A DNA stretch of 64,000 bases, taken from Streptomyces sp. TLI_105 (lineage in GTDB: Bacteria > Actinomycetota > Actinomycetes > Streptomycetales > Streptomycetaceae). Below, piece after piece: positions 58,167 to 64,000 of this stretch. Position 1 is the first letter of the stretch. Each line of letters begins with the position of its first letter. Under the pieces are notes generated by a model. It made no database searches, was not told the DNA's origin, and worked only from the letters and a program-made list of their open reading frames with translations. The stretch lies in NCBI RefSeq assembly GCF_900105415.1, contig NZ_FNSM01000001.1:1116001-1180000 (forward strand). Direction: 5' to 3'. A program made the translations under genes and the position numbers.

Positions 58167-58817
58167 ATGGCCTTCGCCCCCAGCCCCATCCCCTCCCGCA
58201 CCCAGTACGTCCTGGAAGCGATCAAGCACGACATCCTCACCGGGGGCCTCAGACCCGGCCAGGCGCTCGTGGAGGCCGAGCTCGCCGCGCACTTCGGGGT
58301 GTCGAAGACCCCGGTCCGCGAGGCGCTCAAGACCCTCGCGGGCAGCGGGCTCGTGGTGATGAGCCAGTACAAGGGCGTCACGGTCCGGACGGTCGACGCG
58401 GACATGGCCCGCGCGGTGTACGACGTGCGCCTGCTCCTGGAGCCCGAGGCCGTCCGCCGCGCCGTCGCCTCCGGCGCCCCGCTCGACGCGGCCGACGAGG
58501 CCCTGCGCCGCGCCGCCGGAGCCGAGGACCCGGCCGAACGGTCCCTCGCCAACCGGGACTTCCACCGGGCGCTCTACCTGCCCTGCGGCAATCCGCTGCT
58601 CGGCCGGATGCTCGACGAGGTCCGCGACCAGGCGGCCCTGGTCTCCACGGTCGCCTGGGCCGCCGTCCCCTCCTGGGAGCGCGAGGCCGCCGAGCACGCG
58701 GAGATCCTGCGCCTCGCCGCCGCGGGCGACGCCGAGGGAGCCGGCAGGGCCGTGCACGACCACATCGCCTCGTTCGTCGAGCGCGCCTTCCCCCAGTCCC
58801 CCTTGATCAGCGAATGA
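58167..58817 (+). CDS. GntR-family regulator with FCD domain
   Basis: 216 residues, ATG 58167. Winged helix-turn-helix SRTQYVLEAIKHDILTGGLR, VEAELAAHFGVSKTPVREAL; FCD domain VYDVRLLLEPEAVRRAVASG, ANRDFHRALYLPCGNPLLGR, EHAEILRLAAAGDAEGAGRA and ligand-site histidines. FCD regulators bind sugar acids. First gene of a coupled run (ATGA with the next gene), so it likely controls its own operon. Confidence 0.93.
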   Translation: MAFAPSPIPSRTQYVLEAIKHDILTGGLRPGQALVEAELAAHFGVSKTPVREALKTLAGSGLVVMSQYKGVTVRTVDADMARAVYDVRLLLEPEAVRRAVASGAPLDAADEALRRAAGAEDPAERSLANRDFHRALYLPCGNPLLGRMLDEVRDQAALVSTVAWAAVPSWEREAAEHAEILRLAAAGDAEGAGRAVHDHIASFVERAFPQSPLISE

Positions 58818-59737
58818 GCGAACAGCGAGTGAGCATGGAATTCGAGACGATGAGGGCCGCCCTCGCCGACGTCGTGGCCATCCCGGTCACCCCGTTCGCC
58901 GAGGACGGCTCCGTGGACACCGTCGCCCACCGCGCGCTCCTGCGCCGGCTGCTCGACGGCGGGGTCCGCACCCTCACCCCCAACGGCAACACCGGCGAGT
59001 TCTACGCCCTCACCCCCGAGGAGCGTCGCTCCCTCACCGAGGCGACCGTCGAGGAGGCCGCCGGCCGCGCCGCGATCCTGGTCGGCGTCGGGCACGACGT
59101 GCCGACCGCCGTGGAGGCCGCCCGGCACGCCCGCGCCGCCGGCGCCCACATGGTGATGGTCCACCAGCCCGTCCACCCGTACGTCTCCGAGAGCGGCTGG
59201 GTCGACTACCACCGGGCGATCGCCGAGGCCGTGCCCGAACTGGGCGTCGTCCCCTACCTCCGCAACCCGCTGCTGAGCGGGGCCCGGCTCGCCGAGCTCG
59301 GCGCCGCCTGCCCCAACGTCGTCGGCGTGAAGTACGCCGTCCCGGACGCGGCCCGGTTCGCCGGCTTCGCGCGGGACGCGGGCCTCGACCGGTTCGTGTG
59401 GGTGGCGGGCCTCGCCGAGCCGTACGCGCCCGCGTACTTCGCGGGCGGCGCGACCGGCTTCACCTCCGGTCTGGTCAACGTCTCCCCCGCCCTCTCCCTG
59501 GAGATGCTGGCCGCGCTGCGGGCGGGCGACTACCCGACGGCGATGAAGGTGTGGGAGCGGATCCGCCACTTCGAGGAGCTGCGCGCGGCCAACGCGAGCG
59601 CCGACAACGTGACCGTGGTGAAGGAGGCCCTCGCCTCGCTCGGCCTGTGCCGCCGCGACATCCGCCCGCCGAGCCGGGAACTCCCGGAGGCGGAGCGGGA
59701 AGAGGTGGCGGCGATAGCCGCGGGGTGGCCGATATGA
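58814..59737 (+). CDS. dihydrodipicolinate synthase family aldolase/dehydratase (candidate keto-deoxy sugar acid dehydratase)
   Basis: 307 residues; ATG overlaps the GntR stop. DHDPS fold: VVAIPVTPFAEDGSVDTVAH, TPNGNTGEFYALTPEERRSL, Schiff-base Lys in NVVGVKYAVPDAARFAG, Tyr in LGVVPYLRNPLLSG and the glycine-rich YFAGGATGFTSGLVNVSPAL. Next to an IlvD/Edd dehydratase, the likely role is dehydration or cleavage of a 2-keto-3-deoxy sugar acid (e.g. L-2-keto-3-deoxyarabonate to alpha-ketoglutarate semialdehyde). Exact substrate inferred. Coupled to the next gene by ATGA. Confidence 0.85.
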   Translation: MSEQRVSMEFETMRAALADVVAIPVTPFAEDGSVDTVAHRALLRRLLDGGVRTLTPNGNTGEFYALTPEERRSLTEATVEEAAGRAAILVGVGHDVPTAVEAARHARAAGAHMVMVHQPVHPYVSESGWVDYHRAIAEAVPELGVVPYLRNPLLSGARLAELGAACPNVVGVKYAVPDAARFAGFARDAGLDRFVWVAGLAEPYAPAYFAGGATGFTSGLVNVSPALSLEMLAALRAGDYPTAMKVWERIRHFEELRAANASADNVTVVKEALASLGLCRRDIRPPSRELPEAEREEVAAIAAGWPI

Positions 59738-61500
59738 GCAGGCCGGAGAAGCGCCCCGAGGAGGCCCACGCACCCAGCACGGAGAAGCGCCCCGAGGAGC
59801 TCCGCAGCCACCAGTGGTACGGCACGGACGGGCTGCGCTCGTTCAGCCACCGCGCCCGCACCCGACAGCTCGGCTATCTGCCCGAGGAGCACCTCGGCAA
59901 GCCGGTGATCGCGATCCTCAACACCTGGTCCGACATCAATCCGTGCCACGTCCATCTGCGGGACCGGGCGCAGGCGGTGAAGCGGGGCGTGTGGCAGGCG
60001 GGCGGCTTCCCGCTGGAGTTCCCGGTCTCCACCCTGTCGGAGACCTTCCAGAAGCCGACCCCCATGCTCTACCGCAACCTCCTGGCGATGGAGACGGAGG
60101 AGCTGCTGCGCTCGTACCCGGTGGACGGGGCGGTGCTCATGGGCGGCTGTGACAAGACGACGCCCGCTCTCCTCATGGGCGCGGCCTCGGTCGACCTGCC
60201 GACCGTGTTCGTGCCGGCGGGACCGATGCTGCCGGGTCACTGGCGGGGCGAGACGCTCGGTTCCGGCACCGACATGTGGAAGTACTGGGACGAGAAGCGG
60301 GCCGGGACGATCGGCGACTGCGAGATGGCCGAGCTGGAGAACGGCCTCGCCCGCTCCCCCGGCCACTGCATGACGATGGGCACGGCGTCCACGCTCACCG
60401 CAGCCGCCGAGACCCTGGGCGTGACCGTGCCGGGCGCCTCCTCGGTGCCCGCGGTGGACTCCGGGCACGACCGGATGGCCGCCGCGTCGGGGCTGCGGAT
60501 CGTGGAGCTCGTACGGAAGGACGTCAGGCTCTCCCGGATCCTGACCCAGGAGGCGTACGAGGACGCGGCGGCGGCCGTCCTGGCCCTCGGCGGTTCGACC
60601 AACGCGGTGATCCATCTGATCGCGATGGCCGGCCGGTCGGGGGTGAAGCTGACGCTCGACGACTTCGACCGGATCGCGCGGACCGTGCCGGTGCTCGCGA
60701 ACCTGCGGCCGGGCGGGCGGTACCTGATGGAGGACTTCCACTTCGCGGGCGGCATGACCGGCTTCCTGTCCCGGCTCACCGACGTGCTCCACCTGGACCG
60801 GCCGACCGTCTCGCACGCCACGCTGCGCGAGCAGCTGGCCGGCGCCCTCGTCCATGACGACGAGGTGATCCGGGAGCGGTCGAGGCCGCTGGCCGCCGAG
60901 GGCGGGGTGGCGGTCCTGCGCGGCAACCTCTGCCCCGACGGCGCCGTCATCAAGCACATCGCGGCCGAGCCCCGTCTCCTCCGGCACACTGGGCCCGCGG
61001 TCGTCTTCGACGACTACCGGACAATGCAGCGGACCATCGACGACCCGGCGCTCGGGATCACGGCCGAGCACGTGCTCGTGCTGCGCGGCGCGGGCCCCAA
61101 GGGCGGGCCGGGGATGCCCGAGTACGGCATGCTGCCCATCCCCCGGTACCTCCTGGAGCAGGGGGTGCGGGACATGGTCCGGATCTCGGACGCCCGGATG
61201 AGCGGGACGAGTTACGGGGCGTGCGTGCTGCACGTGGCGCCCGAGTCGCATGTCGGCGGACCCCTCGCCCTCGTCCGCACGGGCGATGCGATCACCCTCG
61301 ACGTCGCTGCCCGCTCCCTCCACCTGCACGTCACGGACGAGGAGCTTGACAGCCGCAGGGCCGCGTGGACACCGCCGCCGACCCGGTACGAGCGGGGCTA
61401 CGGCGCGCTCTACATGGAGCACATCTCCCAGGCCGACACCGGCTGCGACTTCGCGTTCCTGGCCCGGCCGGGAGCCACCCCCGATCCGTACGCGGGCTGA
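59734..61500 (+). CDS. IlvD/Edd family dehydratase (candidate L-arabinonate dehydratase)
   Basis: 588 residues; ATG overlaps the previous stop. Fe-S cysteine motifs LMGGCDKTTPALLMGAAS, IGDCEMAELENGLARSPGHC; further AVLALGGSTNAVIHLIAMAG, GLCP-like VAVLRGNLCPDGAVIKHIAA, and MVRISDARMSGTSYGACVLH. The N-terminal LRSHQWYGTDGLRSFSHRAR is typical of the sugar-acid branch (arabinonate, xylonate) and not of true IlvD. It converts an aldonate to a 2-keto-3-deoxy acid. An extra about 25 charged residues (RPEKRPEEAHAPSTEKRPEE) precede the core. Confidence 0.9.
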   Translation: MSRPEKRPEEAHAPSTEKRPEELRSHQWYGTDGLRSFSHRARTRQLGYLPEEHLGKPVIAILNTWSDINPCHVHLRDRAQAVKRGVWQAGGFPLEFPVSTLSETFQKPTPMLYRNLLAMETEELLRSYPVDGAVLMGGCDKTTPALLMGAASVDLPTVFVPAGPMLPGHWRGETLGSGTDMWKYWDEKRAGTIGDCEMAELENGLARSPGHCMTMGTASTLTAAAETLGVTVPGASSVPAVDSGHDRMAAASGLRIVELVRKDVRLSRILTQEAYEDAAAAVLALGGSTNAVIHLIAMAGRSGVKLTLDDFDRIARTVPVLANLRPGGRYLMEDFHFAGGMTGFLSRLTDVLHLDRPTVSHATLREQLAGALVHDDEVIRERSRPLAAEGGVAVLRGNLCPDGAVIKHIAAEPRLLRHTGPAVVFDDYRTMQRTIDDPALGITAEHVLVLRGAGPKGGPGMPEYGMLPIPRYLLEQGVRDMVRISDARMSGTSYGACVLHVAPESHVGGPLALVRTGDAITLDVAARSLHLHVTDEELDSRRAAWTPPPTRYERGYGALYMEHISQADTGCDFAFLARPGATPDPYAG

Positions 61501-61559
61501 GCCCCGCCCGGCCACGCACTCCCCCGCCCCGTCTGTCCGAAATCTCGAACGTCGTTCGC

Positions 61560-61569
61560 GAAGCGCTTC
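61560..61569. promoter_or_regulatory. GAAGCGCTTC palindrome before the permease genes
   Basis: A perfect 10-bp palindrome with central CG, 21 bp before the first permease start, within the only sizeable gap (90 bp) of this operon. Similar in form to GAAAGCGCTTGC near 58057. A LacI-type operator is plausible. Confidence 0.4.
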
Positions 61570-61590
61570 ACCGAGAACGGAGCCGCCGTC

Positions 61591-62526
61591 ATGGCCTCAG
61601 CTGTGACCCCTTCACGCCGAGCCGCCGTCGTGGCCTCGGCTGCGCCCCCCTCACGCCGAGCCGCCCTGCCGTACCTGCTGATCGCCCCCGCGGGCCTCCT
61701 GATGCTGGGGTTCATCGCGTACCCGGTGCTCAGCGTCTTCTACTACAGCCTGCAGAACCACAACCCCACCAAACCGTGGCGGAACGGCTTCGCCGGCCTG
61801 GACAACTTCACGCGGATCCTCACCGACGACCCGCGGTTCTGGGGGACGCTGACCTTCAGTCTCAAGTGGGTCGTCGTGGAGGTGTCCCTCCAGCTCGTCC
61901 TCGGGCTCGCGCTCGCGCTCATCGTGAACCAGACCTTCGTCGGCCGCGCGCTGGGCCGGGCCCTGGTCTTCTCGCCCTGGGCGGTGTCGGGCGTGCTCAC
62001 CTCGGCGATCTGGGTGCTGCTCTACAACTCCCAGACCGGCATCAGCCGTTACCTCGCGGACCTCGGCATGGGCACGTACGGCACGTCCTGGCTCTCCGAC
62101 ACCTCGACCGTCTTCCCGGCGGCGGTCGTCGCCGACCTCTGGCGCGGGGTGCCCTTCTTCGCGATCCTCATCCTGGCCGACCTCCAGTCCGTCCCGAAGG
62201 ACCTGTACGAGGCGGCCGAGGTCGACGGGGCGAGCAGGCTCCGGCAGTTCCTGCACATCACGCTCCCCCACCTGCGGGACGCGATCGTCCTGTCCACGCT
62301 GCTGCGCGCGGTCTGGGAGTTCAACAACGTCGACCTGCTGTACACGCTGACCGGCGGCGGCCCCGCGGGAGAGACGACCACCCTGCCGCTGTACATCGCC
62401 CACACCAGCGTCGACGCCCACAACTTCGGTTACGCCTCCGCCCTCACCACGGTGGCGTTCGTGATCCTTCTCTTCTGCTCGACGGTCTATCTGCGCCTGA
62501 GCAAGTTCGGAGGCGACGGCAAGTGA
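61591..62526 (+). CDS. carbohydrate ABC transporter permease (MalF type)
   Basis: 311 residues, ATG 61591 (GAGAACGGAG upstream). The N-terminus is a duplicated 13-residue unit (MASAVTPSRRAAV, then VASAAPPSRRAAL; 39-bp units at 61591 and 61630). Core: LPYLLIAPAGLLMLGFIAYP, ALVFSPWAVSGVLTSAIWVL; EAA loop VPKDLYEAAEVDGASRLRQF. CUT1 importer subunit. No binding-protein or ATPase gene is between it and the catabolic genes; the binding protein may lie beyond the right edge. Confidence 0.92.
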   Translation: MASAVTPSRRAAVVASAAPPSRRAALPYLLIAPAGLLMLGFIAYPVLSVFYYSLQNHNPTKPWRNGFAGLDNFTRILTDDPRFWGTLTFSLKWVVVEVSLQLVLGLALALIVNQTFVGRALGRALVFSPWAVSGVLTSAIWVLLYNSQTGISRYLADLGMGTYGTSWLSDTSTVFPAAVVADLWRGVPFFAILILADLQSVPKDLYEAAEVDGASRLRQFLHITLPHLRDAIVLSTLLRAVWEFNNVDLLYTLTGGGPAGETTTLPLYIAHTSVDAHNFGYASALTTVAFVILLFCSTVYLRLSKFGGDGK

Positions 62527-63386
62527 CAGCCGCGACCCCCCTGACCGCCGTCCCCGCCCGCACGAAGCACAGGGCCTTGGACGAGACACCCCGTTGGCAG
62601 ATCTACCTGCCGCTCGGGATCTACCTCCTCTTCACCCTCGTTCCCTTCTACTGGATCCTGCTCTTCGCCGTACGGCCCGCCGGCTCGACCTCGCTGCTGC
62701 CCTGGCCGATGACGACGGCGCACTTCGAGAAGGTGTGGACCGAGCGGAACTTCGCCGTCTTCTTCCAGAACAGCCTGTTCATCGGCGTGGCGGTGCTCAT
62801 CAGCACCACCGTCGTCGCCCTGGCCGGCGGATACGCCCTCGCCCGCTTCGACTTCCGGATCAAGAAGGGCTTCATGCTGGCCCTGCTCTGCTCCCAGTTC
62901 GTGCCGGGCGCCCTGCTCCTCGTCCCGCTCTTCCAGATCTTCGCCGGGCTGCGGATGATCAACTCCCTCGGCAGCGTCGTCATCGCCGAGACCGTCTTCC
63001 AGCTCCCGCTGTCGATGATCCTCATCAGCGGCTTCATCAGGAACGTGCCGTACTCCCTGGAGGAGGCGGCCTGGGTCGACGGCTGCAACCGGTTCCACGC
63101 CTTCCGGATCGTCGTCCTGCCGCTGCTGCGGCCCGGTCTGGTCGCCGTCGGCTCCTTCGCCTTCGTGCACGCCTGGAACCACTTCCTCTTCGCCCTGATG
63201 TTCCTCAGCAGCCAGGACAAGCAGACCATCCCCGTCGGCCTCAACACCCTCATGGGCGCCGACAGCGTCGACCTCGGCGCGCTCGCGGCGGGCGGCGTCA
63301 TCGCCGCCGTCCCCGTGGTCGTCGTCTTCGCCTTCATCCAGAAGTGGCTGGTCACCGGCTTCAGCGCGGGGGCGGTGAAGGGATGA
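62523..63386 (+). CDS. carbohydrate ABC transporter permease (MalG type)
   Basis: 287 residues from GTG 62523, overlapping the previous stop (GTGA). Six helices from YLPLGIYLLFTLVPFYWILL to GGVIAAVPVVVVFAFIQKWL; EAA motif VPYSLEEAAWVDGCNRFHAF. Pairs with the upstream permease. Coupled to the Gfo/Idh gene by ATGA. Confidence 0.92.
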   Translation: MTAATPLTAVPARTKHRALDETPRWQIYLPLGIYLLFTLVPFYWILLFAVRPAGSTSLLPWPMTTAHFEKVWTERNFAVFFQNSLFIGVAVLISTTVVALAGGYALARFDFRIKKGFMLALLCSQFVPGALLLVPLFQIFAGLRMINSLGSVVIAETVFQLPLSMILISGFIRNVPYSLEEAAWVDGCNRFHAFRIVVLPLLRPGLVAVGSFAFVHAWNHFLFALMFLSSQDKQTIPVGLNTLMGADSVDLGALAAGGVIAAVPVVVVFAFIQKWLVTGFSAGAVKG

Positions 63387-64000
63387 GCAGCACCCACACG
63401 GACAAGGAAGACATGAACACCGCACGCACCCCGGCCCCGCTGCCGGTCGTCCTCGCCGGCGCCCGCGGCCACGGCCGCAGCCACCTCCTCAACATCCGCC
63501 GCCTCGAAGAGCGCGGTCTCGTCCGCCTCGCCGGGGTCTGCGAGCTGCGCCCGCTGCAGGCGGCCGAACTGGACGGCATCGGCGACCCGGAGCAGTCCGC
63601 CGACTTCGAGGCGCTCCTCGCCTCCACCGGCGCCCGGATCGCCGTGCTCTCCACCCCCATCCAGACCCACACCGACATGGCGCTCGCCGCCGCCCGGCAC
63701 GGCGCGCACGTCCTCCTGGAGAAGCCGCCCGCCCCGTCGTACGCCGAGTTCCGCCGGATGGCCGACGGCGTCGAGGCCGCCGGGGTGTCCTGCCAGATCG
63801 GCTTCCAGTCGCTCGGCTCGCACGCGGTCCCCGCGATCCGCCGCATGGTGGAGGAGGGCGCGATCGGAGAACTCCTCGGCGTCGGCGCGGCCGGGGCCTG
63901 GGTCCGCGACGAGGCGTACTTCCGGCGCGCGCCCTGGGCGGGACACCGGCGGCTCGACGGCGTGGACGTCGTCGACGGGGCCCTCACCAACCCGCTCGCG
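63383..64000 (+). CDS. Gfo/Idh/MocA family oxidoreductase, N-terminal part (runs off right edge)
   Basis: 206 codons visible. ATG 63383 overlaps the permease stop; ATG 63413 with AAGGAAG upstream is an alternative start. Rossmann motif VVLAGARGHGRSHLLNIRRL (G-x-R-G-H-G-R variant), then VRLAGVCELRPLQAAEL, IAVLSTPIQTHTDMALAAAR and the EKP motif HVLLEKPPAPSYAEFRRMAD, followed by the start of the C-terminal beta-sheet domain. It oxidises or epimerises a sugar or sugar acid with NAD(P). Last gene of the GntR-led operon in view. Confidence 0.9.
   Translation, partial: MSSTHTDKEDMNTARTPAPLPVVLAGARGHGRSHLLNIRRLEERGLVRLAGVCELRPLQAAELDGIGDPEQSADFEALLASTGARIAVLSTPIQTHTDMALAAARHGAHVLLEKPPAPSYAEFRRMADGVEAAGVSCQIGFQSLGSHAVPAIRRMVEEGAIGELLGVGAAGAWVRDEAYFRRAPWAGHRRLDGVDVVDGALTNPLA

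Overview
The window looks like a Streptomyces (or close actinomycete) chromosome segment. Evidence: very high GC with strong G/C bias at third codon positions, many GTG starts, GGAGG-type ribosome sites, actinobacterial families (OpcA, a TIGR02960-type ECF sigma factor with SnoaL tail, SpoIIE/PAS phosphatases), and long operons joined by ATGA/GTGA overlaps. No rRNA, tRNA, CRISPR array or prophage was seen.

Layout. 1-7 kb: stress and signalling genes (PAS phosphatase fragment cut by the left edge, membrane SpoIIE-type phosphatase, PPK2, large catalase KatE, STAS-like protein). 7-12 kb: an acetylxylan-esterase-like gene, then a small biosynthetic locus. In this locus an 18-bp gene encoding the pentapeptide MKYWH (8284-8301, minus) overlaps the stop codon of a cytochrome P450, and a divergent second P450 is followed by a SAM methyltransferase. 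The M-K-Y-W-H pattern matches the minimal biarylitide-type RiPP precursor (MRYYH-like), so this is the most exciting system in the window. 12-26 kb: ordinary and accessory genes (SnoaL protein, ECF sigma factor, orphan opcA, DoxX, M20 peptidase, small membrane proteins, WGR/beta-propeller protein, ROK and HxlR regulators, ketopantoate reductase), with decayed genes and a seven-unit 26-bp repeat array.

26-64 kb is a sugar-catabolism region. (a) Divergent xylB/xylA with a candidate XylR operator; the same motif recurs at 58.0 kb in front of a truncated alpha-xylosidase. (b) A rhamnose locus: LacI regulator, mutarotase rhaM and a divergent operon rhaI - rhaEW - rhaB - lutABC, able in principle to take L-rhamnose through lactaldehyde and L-lactate to pyruvate; a MITE-like element sits exactly at the rhaI stop codon. 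(c) A galactan locus: LacI regulator, sugar ABC importer, GH42 beta-galactosidase, secreted GH53 endo-galactanase, followed by a complete candidate De Ley-Doudoroff set (SDR dehydrogenase, SMP-30 lactonase, galactonate dehydratase, KDG kinase, KDPGal aldolase). (d) A further sugar-acid region: ROK and IclR regulators, enolase-superfamily dehydratase, zinc dehydrogenase, a deletion scar that truncates a lacI and an alpha-xylosidase gene facing each other, then a GntR - DHDPS-family - IlvD/Edd-family - ABC permeases - Gfo/Idh operon running off the right edge.

All functional calls rest on reading motifs, length and context by eye; no database search was run.
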